DNA from: Pteria penguin
Lineage: Eukaryota; Mollusca; Bivalvia; Pterioida; Pteriidae
DNA: 64,000 nt
Direction of reading: 5' to 3'
Assembly (NCBI GenBank): GCA_035048485.1
Contig: CM068582.1
Coordinates: 15,008,001-15,072,000 of the forward strand
In this document: piece by piece, positions 47,824-58,095 of the stretch
Layout of the letters: the number at the start of each line of letters is the position of its first letter
Numbering within the stretch: position 1 is the first letter of the stretch
Program-made: the position numbers and the translations under genes
The notes under the pieces: model-generated
Seen by the model: the letters and a program-made list of their open reading frames with translations, nothing else
Told to the model about the DNA's origin: nothing
Database searches by the model: none

Positions 47824-49245
47824 CAGAGTTGACACCAAGAGACCGGAAGGTGTAAGCGTCTCCTGTCAGAGTTGACACCAGGAGACCGGGAGGAGTAAGC
47901 GTCACCTGTCAGAGGTGACACCAGGATACCTGGAGGAGTAAGCGTCTCCTGTCAGAGGTTACATCAAGAGACCGGTAGGAGTAAGTGTCTCCTGACAAAG
48001 GTGACACCAGGAGACGGGAGAAGTCTTCTGTCAGAGATGACATCACGAGATCGGGAGGAGTAAGCGTCTCCTGTCAGACGTGACACCAGGAGACCGGGGG
48101 GAGTAAGTTTCACCTGTCAGACTTGACACCAGGAGACCGGGGGGAGTAAGCGTTTCCTGTCATACTTGACACCAGGAGACCGGGGGAAGTAAGTTTCACC
48201 TGTCAGACTTGACACCAGGAGACCGGGAGGAATAAGCGTCACCTGTCACACTTGACACCAGCTGACCGGAAGGAGTAAACGTCTCCTGTCAGACGTGACA
48301 CCAGGAGGAGTAAGCCTCACCTGTTAGAGGTGACACCAGATTACCTGGAAGGGTAAGCGTCACCTGTCAGAGATGACATCAAGAGACCGGGAGGAGTAAG
48401 AGTTTCTTGTCAGAATTAACCCCAGGAAACCGGTAGGAATAAGCGTCTTCTGTCAGAGGTGACGCCAGAAGACCGGAAGGAGTAAGCGTCACCGGTCAGA
48501 GGTGGCACCTTCAGACAGGGGAAAGGGGGGGGGGGCAAGTTGACATCAGGAGACCGGAAGGAGTAAGCGTCTCCTGTCAAAGGTGACACTAGGAGACCGT
48601 AAGGATCAAGTGTCTTCTTTTAGAGATGACATCAAAAGACCGGAAGGAGTAAGCATCTCCTGTCAGAGGTGACACCAGGGACCAGTTGTTCGAAGCTTTA
48701 ACCACTGGTTAAGGTTATATTTCATCTGGCTATATCCTTGAAATGAGAAAACTTAAAGTCATAGCCAATGTACTGGTTTGTAGCAAATGAAACCAGCACT
48801 GTAATGTAATTAAGATATTTATACAGAAATCTTACAAATCAAATTAATTGTCTCTCAAACTTTAACTACTGATTAACTTAACCAGTGGTTAAATTATATA
48901 AAGTTTCGAACATCTGGCCCCCGGGTCCGGGAAAAATAAGTGCTCCTGTAAGGAGTGAGACCAGAAGCTCTGGAGGAGTACGTGTCTCCTGTCAGAAGTG
49001 ATACCAGGAGACCGGAGGAGTAAGCGCTCCTGTCACATGTGATACCAAGAGACTAGGTGGAATAAGCGTCGTCTGTCAGATATGACACTAGGAGCCCGGA
49101 CAGAGTAAGCGTCTCCTGCGAAAATTGACACTAAGAGACTGAGTGGAGTAAGGGTCGCCTGTCAGAGGTGATGCCATGAGACTGTCAGTCGTACGCATCT
49201 CTGTCAGAGGTGACATCACTTACTCCTCCAGGGCTCCTGGTGTCA
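47824..49245 (+). repeat. 43-bp minisatellite, ~25 diverged units
   Basis: Unit approximately cagaggtgacaccaggagac + cgggaggagtaagcgtctcctgt. It is interrupted by a MITE at about 48679-48919. At the right end the last recognisable unit (about 49213-49245) is inverted ('cttactcctcc...ctggtgtcacctc'), creating a terminal hairpin. Similar unit sequence occurs singly in dispersed repeats at 54220-54375, 55590-55660 and 59095-59220. Confidence 0.9.
48679..48919. mobile_element. ~240-bp MITE inside the 43-bp minisatellite
   Basis: Terminal inverted repeats start gg-ccag-tgttcgaa-cttt (left 48679, right about 48919). Both sub-termini carry the palindromic ttaaccactggttaa / ttaaccagtggttaa. No coding capacity; the superfamily is uncertain. 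Confidence 0.75.
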
Positions 49246-49529
49246 CCTCTTTTCTGTCTAATCTACAGATATTTTTTACGTACCTCGATTAAGGATAAAC
49301 TCAGATTTTAACAGAGGTGATAAATAAGTGATTCCAGTAAAGTCTTTTTGTTCCCTTAGCCATTCTTGTTACTTTTTCTTTTTTTTCCAGCAATCATAAA
49401 ACATTTTCTTCTAGTTTGAATTCTATACACTATTTTCTTATAGGTATAGATCGATATACCTATATGCAATAACATTAAAATATGTCTACAATTTTATCAT
49501 ACATAGAGAAATAATAGAATCTTTAGAAA

Positions 49530-49938
49530 AGAATCTACCTCTAATGTCCGGTGATGATTGAGAATTCTCCCATATTCACAGAGTTATTCTCATATTTACT
49601 GCAAATGATCAGCCTGTCTCCCACGGGGGGTGGGGGGGGGGGGGGTGGAAGATAAGCTACACGACTTATTTCGCGCTCAATGTTATCATGACGTCATAAG
49701 CAAACACAACATACGTCAAAGTCAAGCAACCTAATTTTTGTTCATTTTCCAACATAAACGGAAGAGAAAATGACAAATTTAGGGGCAAATTATTGAATGG
49801 GAGAATAAAATTAATAAAATTAACTAACCCGAGTGTCAAATTAACTTAGTCCATGCCGAGGCTTGCCGGGGACTAAGCTAATTTGACACCCGGGTTAGTT
49901 AATTTCTCTGTCACCACCGGACAATAGCGGTAGATTCT
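49530..49938. mobile_element. Inverted-repeat element with internal foldback
   Basis: Ends agaatctacctctaatgtcc and the complement of ggacaatagcggtagattct pair over about 35 bases. An internal palindrome (about 49819-49904) has arms 'taactaacccgagtgtcaaa' and its complement. A related stretch lacking the foldback occurs near 53400-53620 ('agctacacgac', 'cctaatgtccg'). Poly-G near 49625. Confidence 0.6.
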
Positions 49939-50224
49939 ATTAATCCATAATCCTGAGTGTCAATTTCACTTTGCTTAGTTGAACTAGTTAACTTGGCACG
50001 AGGATTTGTGGATTTCTCGTTCATCATTGGACTTCATGGTTTGATTGTTTTTCTAGATATATGACTTGTAAAATTCTCACCGAATATTTCACCACATAAT
50101 TATCATATCCTCATTCTGATGTTGTGTCCCTGTATAGCCTGTGACACTTTATTCAGAGTGCTAGAATCCATTTATCAAGTGCTATGCAATGATGAAGTAG
50201 CTTTTGTCGTATGTGTTTTGAACG

Positions 50225-52470
50225 TGCTCTGTGGGTAGAGCTAACAAAGAGGAGACGCCTACACTTCTCTTACCTTTCAATATCAGAGGCGCTGCGGATA
50301 GAGCTAACCAAAGAGGAGACGCCTACACTTCTATTCCCTTACAATATCAGAGACGCTGCGGATAGAGTTAACAAAAGAGGAGACACCTATACTTCTATTC
50401 CCTTACAATATCAGAGGCACTGCGGATAGAGTTAACAGAAGAGGAAACACCTACACTTCTATTCCCTTACAATATCAGAGGCGCTGCGGATAGAGTTAAC
50501 AAAAGAGGAGACACCTATACTTCTATTCCCTTACAATATCAGAGACGCTGCAGATAGAGTTAACAAAAGAGGAGACACCTATACTTCTATTCCCTTACAA
50601 TATCAGAGACGCTGCAGATAGAGTTAACAAAAGAGGAGACACCTATACTTCTATTCCCTTACAATATCAGAGACGCTGCAGATAGAGTTAACAAAAGAGG
50701 AAACACCTACACTTCTATTCCCTTACAATATCAGAGGCGCTGCGGATAGAGTTAACAAAAGAGGAGACACCTATACTTCTATTCCCTTACAATATCAGAG
50801 ACGCTGCAGATAGAGTTAACAAAAGAGGAAACACCTACACTTCTATTCCCTTACAATATCAGAGACGCTGCAGATAGAGTAAACAAAAGAGGAGACACCT
50901 ATACTTCTATTCCCTTACAATATCAGAGACGCTGCAGATAGAGTTAACAAAAGAGGAAACACCTACACTTCTATTCCCTTACAATATCAGAGACGCTGCA
51001 GATAGAGTTAACAAAAGAGGAGACACCTATACTTCTATTCCCTTACAATATCAGAGACGCTGCAGATAGAGTTAACAAAAGAGGAAACACCTACACTTCT
51101 ATTGACTTACAATATCAGAGACGCTGCAGATAGAGTTAACAAAAGAAGAAACACCTACACTTCTATTCCCTTACAATATCAGAGACGCTGCAGATAGAGT
51201 TAACAAAAGAGGAGACACCTATACTTCTATTCCCTTACAATATCAGAGACGCTGCAGATAGAGTTAACAAAAGAGGAAACACCTACACTTCTATTGACTT
51301 ACAATATCAGAGACGCTGCAGATAGAGTTAACAAAAGAAGAAACACCTACACTTCTATTCCCTTACAATATCAGAGACGCTGCAGATAGAGTTAACAAAA
51401 GAGGAAACACCTACACTTCTATTCCCTTACAATATCAGAGGCGCTGCGGATAGAGTTAACAAAAGAGGAGACACCTATACTTCTATTCCCTTACAATATC
51501 AGAGACGCTGCAGATAGAGTTAACAAAAGAGGAGACACCTATACTTCTATTCCCTTACAATATCAGAGACGCTGCAGATAGAGTTAACAAAAGAGGAGAC
51601 ACCTATACTTCTATTCCCTTACAATATCAGAGACGCTGCAGATAGAGTTAACAAAAGAGGAGACACCTATACTTCTATTCCCTTACAATATCAGAGACGC
51701 TGCGGATAGAGTTAACAAAAGAGGAAACACCTACACTTCTATTCCCTTACAATATCAGAGACGCTGCAGATAGAGTTAACAAAAGAGGAGACACCTATAC
51801 TTCTATTCCCTTACAATATCAGAGACGCTGCAGATAGAGTTAACAAAAGAGGAGACACCTATACTTCTATTCCCTTACAATATCAGAGACGCTGCGGATA
51901 GAGTTAACAAAAGAGGAAACACCTACACTTCTATTCCCTTACAATATCAGAGACGCTGCGGATAGAGTTAACAAAAGAGGAAACACCTACACTTCTATTC
52001 CCTTACAATATCAGAGACGCTGCGGATAGAGTTAACAAAAGAGGAGACACCTATACTTCTATTCCCTTACAATATCAGAGACGCTGCAGATAGAGTTAAC
52101 AAAAGAGGAGACACCTATACTTCTATTCCCTTACAATATCAGAGACGCTGCGGATAGAGTTAACAAAAGAGGAAACACCTACACTTCTATTCCCTTACAA
52201 TATCAGAGACGCTGCAGATAGAGTTAACAAAAGAGGAGACACCTATACTTCTATTCCCTTACAATATCAGAGGCGCTGCCGATAGAGTTAACAAAAGAGG
52301 AAACACCTACACTTCTATTGACTTACAATATCAGAGACGCTGCGGATAGAGTTAACAAAAGAAGAAACACCTACACTTCTATTCCCTTACAATATCAGAG
52401 ACGCTGCAGATAGAGTTAACAAAAGGGGAAACACCTACACTTCTATTTCCTTACAATATCAGAGGCGCTG
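50225..52470 (+). repeat. 64-bp satellite array, ~35 units
   Basis: Unit agttaacaaaagaggagaca + cctatacttctattccctta + caatatcagagacgctgcagatag. Units are very similar and fall into linked variants (gagacacctatac versus gaaacacctacac; gctgcaga versus gctgcgga; a few with gacttac), so blocks were amplified recently. The first three units are the most diverged. No stable frame, as 64 is not a multiple of 3. Confidence 0.96.
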
Positions 52471-52679
52471 AGGTTTCAATTGAAATACTTCATTACGACT
52501 TGGTTAAAATGCAGTAGCGTAGCGTACATTACGCAGAAACGCAAATAAAATCAATAAAGCATGCTTATTGTATTATTAATATTTATAATAGTTTGGTAAT
52601 TCCTGTAACTATTGTTTTGAAGTTTACATTGTTTCATATGTATAATATCAGCTTCCAGCAGACCCCCTGTCCTTTTTAG

Positions 52680-53300
52680 TTCCCTGCCAGTGAAACTGGA
52701 CGGGATTAGTGATTGTCGATGTCCGTCTTTCCGTTCGTCTGTCTGTCCATGTATCTTTCTGGATGGTTTCCAGACAATTACTTTAGTGAGGAATGACCAA
52801 TGGGCTCCAAAAACTTCATACAATGTAAGGATTTAATGTGGGATTGATTTTGGGTCAAAAGGTCAACTCGAAGGATCATTGTTACTAAAAGTAAAAATCT
52901 ATCATTTGTATTTCGGTTTCCAGATGATAATTTGAATTAGGAATGATTGATTTATTTCAAACTTCATGTAAAGATCTAAGGTGGGATTGATTTTGGGGTC
53001 AAAAGGTCAATTCTAAAAATCACTGTTACTGAAAATAGACATGGATCACTGCATTTTATTTGCCGGATAGTAACTTGAGTTAAGAATGATTGATTTCTTT
53101 TAAACCTCATTTAAGACTACCTTATGTAAAGGTGTAAATTCATTTTGGGGCCAAAGGGTCAATTCTAAGGATCACTGTTACTAAAAATAGACATTTATCA
53201 CTGCTTTACGGTTGCCAAATAATAACTTGATTGAAGAATAATTGATATCTTTTAAATTTCATATAGCTTATGTATGGGTCTAAGATGGGACAGACATTAC
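52680..53300. repeat. Dispersed repeat with ~145-bp tandem subunits
   Basis: Three diverged subunits share 'attgattttggggtcaaaag' and 'atcactgttactaaaa' (about 52843, 52987, 53140), preceded by 'gtccgtctttccgttcgtc'. No coding frame. Confidence 0.6.
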
Positions 53301-54219
53301 AAATATATTGTAATCGAATATTTCTGTGACGTCTTTGCATTTAGTTAACCATCCATCTCTGTGCTATAAAGGTTTTAGTCATATGGTTGAGACGGGTATA
53401 TTTTCTTTTCTCCTATTTTCACAAAGTTATCCATACAAGAGGTGTGAAATGAAGCTACACGACATATTTCCTATTTAGGTTTAGTACGTATTACCTCATA
53501 AGCAAATTCGACATAAGTCAACGTCAGAGGACCTAATTTTTTCTCATTTTCGTACATTATTCAGTGGGAAAACAATCAACACCTAATGTCCGATGAAGAA
53601 TGAAAAATCCACAAAAAATGAAACATATTTGTAATTCCCTTGAAAGGTCAATTTAGTATCTTCTAACTTTGCCAAATGTGAAAAATATATCAAAAATACA
53701 ATTCAATATCAGAAAAGGACTAATTTCTTTATAAAATTTCAAAGGAGAAATAGTTTTGAAAAAATCTTTATCAATTTATCTGTTAGAAAGGTTTCAGTAA
53801 ATATATCAGATCAGAACTAAACCTCCCCCATTTTTTCCAAACACAACCCCTAGCAATTTACAAAAATCTATATTCGGATATTGTTTATAGAATTTCTCCT
53901 TCAGAAGAAATATTTGTGGATTTCATTTTTTTAAAATGGGGGGATTACAATTGTTTCCCCTTCCTTTAAACTATTTACTTGTCCATTATTACAATATGGT
54001 AGTAGGTTTAATCGTCATCCGATGTTAAATAATAGTTCTGTTTTAATATCAAAACATCTTTAAGAACGATTGTGTGTTGATATTCTGTTTTTAAAGGGTT
54101 ACACAAAATTAATTCCTTTGTGGTGTGAAACAATGTAAGTCCCCTCCAAAACTTCAGAGAAATAATACCTGTGTTCCGATGTTGTATAGATATTGCATTT
54201 TCCATATGTTGTTGCTTGC

Positions 54220-54375
54220 AGAGTAAAACTATTTTTAGATTACATGTATGTGTTGGACAATTATGGCGAGTGAAGCTAGTCATACAGGAGACTTTTACTC
54301 CTCTAGGTCACTGGTCTGATCTCAGAGTTTCGGAGGTCCATGAATGTCCACTGTGATGTATCGTTGTGAACAACA
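54220..54375 (+). repeat. Dispersed repeat related to the 43-bp minisatellite
   Basis: 'caggagacttttactcctct' followed by 'ggtccatgaatgtccactgtg' aligns with 59095-59220 ('caggagacgctcactccttc', 'ggtccgtgaatgtccactgtg'). The first part is one minisatellite unit in reverse. Confidence 0.65.
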
Positions 54376-54668
54376 AGGCTTAAAATATCATAGTATTTTT
54401 ATTTATAATAAACCATGATGTCGAAAAGAAGGTGTGAAAGTACATGCCTTGAAAGACTGGAAAAAAAGCAAACGACATTCGTATCCCAATTATTCATATA
54501 GCTACATAATACACCGGTTCAGTTTATACCAAGAAAATGGTTGATTTACAAAATACTTATGTCTTTGTACCTGCTGATTAAGCAGCTATTAATTTTATCA
54601 TTTTTTAGAAAATATACTATTCTGCAGTTTTTAAAACTGATTTGAACTGTACTACGTATGTTAAAACC

Positions 54669-54914
54669 CCACTGGCCTAGTGGTATTCCACTGGACTCCT
54701 GATCGGGAGGCCCGTTCTGGGCATGCCGGTGTCCTGTCTTTCGGATGAGACAGTAAAAACCGAGGCCCCGTGTCGTGGTGTGCATGACACGTTAAAGATC
54801 CCTCACTGCTTCGGGTGGGTCCGTTGCAAAGGTCAAAATTTGTATGCCCCGCATCAGGCAGATGCCGTTACCATATACGTGAAATAGTAAACAAAACTCA
54901 ATCAATCAATAAAA
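54669..54914 (+). mobile_element. SINE family 2 (head partly deleted)
   Basis: 'ctggcctagtggtattccac' head, 'tcctgatcgggaggcccg', then a deletion across the B-box, then intact core and a (caat)n tail. Possible short target duplication aaaaccc. Confidence 0.88.
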
Positions 54915-54919
54915 CCCAA

Positions 54920-56640
54920 TTGTTGAAGGACAAGATCTTATCTAACCATTGTTATCCGTATGCGAAATCAATTCAAGCATTGATAAATATGACCTTCCAA
55001 CCATGTATTGCTTTCGCAAATTACACAAAAATCCATATAATTCACATTGCATATCAAATTCTAGTCAATGTTCAACAACTGTGCTTTCCAAACATATTAC
55101 TTCCGCTCCTATTGCAAAGACCATGATATCAAGTACTGTCATGCTGTTTTTAACAATAAATATAGAACATATATACCTTTTAATTTTGTGCACCAGATGC
55201 GCATTTCGACAATAGTCACGTCAATTACTTTTGGTCAATCAAACATTCTAACAAAGTTACTGAAAAATTCCGTTTGGAACTTTCGAAGCTAATGGAGTTT
55301 CTACTCCTGAATTTTCGACACTGTATTCTACTTTAGCTCATGATTTAATCAAAACCAAGTTGCTGTCTCTCATACGCTGGTGTTTCAACAGAGTCTAAAA
55401 CATATCTCTGTAATTCAGCTACATCGGGATTTTTCTCAAACAATATAATAATTATAAATATTTGTCTTGTAAAGAGGATGGATAAATCCAAACCACAAGT
55501 CCAAAAATCATAAAACCAGAGGACATACAAAATCAGTGAAAATGAAAAACAAATGGAAAATAACAAAATATGTCTACTTGAAGAGCATATGTGAACCCCT
55601 GTGATGGAGTGAGATCAGGTGCCCGGGGAGAGTGAGCACCTCCTGCTTGCTAGCAACACCCTGAGTTATGTAATGCCATCGCGATTTTCATGAATAATAT
55701 TTATGTGCAGTTTAATGACAAGATTTATCAACAGATCATTCAAATTCCTATGAGCACTAATTGCAGTCCATTTGTAGCAGACTTATTTTTATACTGCTTC
55801 ATGCATTCTGTTCAAACCTCGAAACATTTTGATTTTATTGATAGGTTCAATGGCACCTCTAGATATCTTGATGATATTTAAGTAATCGTTAACCCTTAGT
55901 ATGAAAATATATTACTGACATTTATCCACCTGAACTTCAATTGAACAAAGCCAATACCTCTCGTCAAGAAACACCTTTTTTGGACATAAACACTAGAATT
56001 ATTAACAACAATATCCATACAAACATACATGATAAACGGGTCGACTTTGGATTTCCGAGTATTAATTTCCCTTCTTTAGATGCTGATGTCCCTAGACTCC
56101 CATCATATGGTATTTATATTAGTTAATTGGTTCCCTTTGCTAAAAGCTGCAATAACGTTTTGTATTTTAAAGCAAAAATGTTCAAATTACTGTAAAATTT
56201 CTAACTCAGGGTAATAGATATCATAAACTTTCAAAGATTTTTGGTAAGTTTTACAGATATTCTTCAAACATTTTTACTAAATTCGGAAATGGGCTTTTTA
56301 ACAAAACGTATCCAGCGGAATTTCTCATCCCAATTTCTACGGTGATCTGGAGTACAAATTAAGAAAAGTAAAAGGTTCCGATGATTTCATGTCGATGGGT
56401 TTTAAAATAATTAAACGCCTTCGACATCGACAGTATGACCTTGAGATCACCGCAAAGACCATAAGTCTTGCATTAGGAACCTCTACAATCTTATACAGAC
56501 TTTTACTTGAGCAATGCATGCAAGAGGGCGATGGGGACTCTATGAGGGGCTTTGTCTAAACCTTTTCAAAGGAGACAAGTTCCTGAGCCTCTTTTCCTCT
56601 AACTGCTATAGATCAATGATCTGAGCTCGCTTACAGATAA
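54920..56640 (+). pseudogene. Decayed Penelope-like-type reverse transcriptase
   Basis: Fragments in shifting frames follow the order of a reverse transcriptase found in many copies in bivalve genomes. They are: a KLHKNPY-like fingers segment (about 55018-55045); a palm A-like region around 55300-55390; QQIIQIPMSTNCSPF...ADLFLYC (about 55734-55795); the catalytic YLDDI (55864-55878); then LNKANTS (about 55938), FLDINTRI and VPRLPSYGIYIS (about 56090-56125), followed by further decayed C-terminal segments to about 56640. Internal stops and frameshifts (for example directly after YLDDI) make it non-functional. A reverse-oriented ribozyme-bearing repeat is inserted at about 55150-55215. The family is nearest to Penelope-like elements by motif style; exact placement is not settled. 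Confidence 0.75.
55165..55215 (-). ncRNA. Degenerate hammerhead remnant nested in the RT pseudogene
   Basis: On the minus strand, GAC-TATT-GTC stem II, GAAA, a minimal stem III (atgcgcat) and the cleavage/stem I side (c-tggtgc) are preserved. The first core half is mutated (TTGACGT in place of CTGANGA), so it should be inactive. The flank 'ttttaattttgtgcacc' matches the tandem units at 57.2-58.1 kb in reverse. Confidence 0.5.
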
Positions 56641-57314
56641 GCAGAGCACGGTTTACTTATGTTGGTGTAACTTAACATAAATTTGACTTTTACGACCTCT
56701 CTCGTCTTAAGGAAACCGTTGATCCTTGTTCTCTATATGGAGGATTATTTATATATTTTTCAATGTGTGTCCGTTGATTGTGTTGCATTTGCGGTGAGTT
56801 GTACAGATCAAGTACATCAACTGAGTGACGTTGTTACTTAAGTATCGTTACTACAGTACCATCGAATATCTTTTGTAATGTTTTTATTTTACTTTTCTCA
56901 TATTTTATGTGCATGACCTAGGTGATTTTTGTCTAACAGCTTGGTCAGATGTCTTCTGTTTTCTCCTTGGGATGACAAGATATCATCATAGATTTAATAA
57001 TTTCTATTTCTGGTTTCTGCTGTTGACAAAATTTCCATTTCAGGTTCCTGTTATTGGCAAACTTTGGGGTTGAAAGTTACGAAAAATATGTAAATTTCGT
57101 AAGAAATTCTGCGAAATGATCTGCTGCAGTGCAGTCACTCGCACGACAAAAACAGCTGGGTAAAATGTAGTTCACAATATATGGATAAATCTCCTTGCTT
57201 CATGCATAGCTTTGTCCTTAGATAGATTCTTTGGTTCACTTTTCGGTCATTTTGGTTTCAACACTGCTCTTCAAATATTTATATATTTTGAGAATTCCAA
57301 TCATTTGGCCACGA

Positions 57315-57358
57315 GCATCACTGAAGAGACATAAGTTGTCGAAATGCTCATATGGTGC
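57315..57358 (+). ncRNA. Type I hammerhead ribozyme, tandem unit 1
   Basis: Stem I GCATCA (57315-57320) pairs with TGGTGC (57353-57358). Core CTGAAGA at 57321-57327; stem II GACA/TGTC with loop TAAGT; GAAA at 57341-57344; stem III of 3 bp with a 2-base loop including the A15.1-U16.1 pair; cleavage-site base A at 57352. All invariant core bases are present. The very short stem III is typical of hammerheads in Penelope-like elements and metazoan retrozymes, which act as dimers. Confidence 0.85.
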
Positions 57359-57663
57359 ACCAAATTATAAGGTATATATGTTCGATATTTATTATAACCA
57401 CTGGGCCGGTGTCACTGCTGGTGGACTGATAGTGCCCGAGGGCATCACAAGTCTAGTTTTCAGTGCTTTTGTACTGACTTGGGATATATACTTCAAATTT
57501 TCAGTCATCAAATTAAATAAATCACTCTAAAACTAAGGAGTATCTCCCTCATGCATAGCTTTCTCTTTAGATATATTCTTTGGTTCACTTTTCGGTCATT
57601 TTGGTTTCAACACTGCTCTTCAAATATTTATATATTTTGAGAATTCCAATCATTTGGCCACGA

Positions 57664-57707
57664 GCATCACTGAAGAGACATAAGTTGTCGAAATGCTCAT
57701 ATGGTGC
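57664..57707 (+). ncRNA. Type I hammerhead ribozyme, tandem unit 2
   Basis: Identical in sequence to the unit-1 motif across stems I-III and core, 349 bases downstream. Cleavage at both sites would release a ~349-nt monomer. Confidence 0.85.
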
Positions 57708-58014
57708 ACCAAATTATAAGGTATATTATGTTCGATATTTATTATAACCACTAGGCGGGTGTCACTGCTGGTAGACTGATAGTCATCGAGGGCATCATAA
57801 GTCTAGTTTTCAGTGCTTTTGTACTGACATGAAATATATACTTCAAATTTTCAGTCATCAAATTAAATAAATCACTCTAAAACTAAGGAGTATCTCCCTC
57901 ATGCATAGCTCTGTCCTTAGATAGATTCTTTTGATTCACTTTTCGGTCATTTTGGTTTCAACACTGCTCTTCAAATATTTATATATTTTGAGAATTCCAA
58001 TCATTTGGCCACGG

Positions 58015-58058
58015 GCATCACTGAAGAGACATAAGTTGTCGAAATGCTAATAATGTGC
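58015..58058 (+). ncRNA. Decayed hammerhead, tandem unit 3
   Basis: Core CTGAAGA, stem II and GAAA are intact, but the region after GAAA (tgctaataatgtgc) breaks the third pair of stem III and two pairs of stem I. Probably inactive or weak. Confidence 0.6.
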
Positions 58059-58095
58059 ACCAAATTATAAGGTATATATGTTCTATATTTATTCA

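Larger units (their letters stand above)
57191..58095 (+). repeat. ~350-bp tandem repeat (2.5 units) carrying hammerhead ribozymes
   Basis: Two full units and one partial unit of 349-351 bp, about 95% alike, e.g. starting 'catgcatagct' near 57202, 57551 and 57901. Each contains a hammerhead motif (next entries). It lies 0.55 kb downstream of the decayed Penelope-like RT in the same orientation, so it may be that element's terminal repeat or a non-autonomous retrozyme. Confidence 0.85.

Noticed and set aside
50225..52470. Regularly repeated units resembling a CRISPR array
   Set aside because: Units are contiguous 64-bp tandem repeats with no unique spacers, in a eukaryotic genome with introns and SINEs. 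It is a satellite.
57231..57530. 99-codon ORF
   Set aside because: It lies in the ~350-bp ribozyme repeat and is broken in the adjacent copy by small changes, so it is not conserved as coding.
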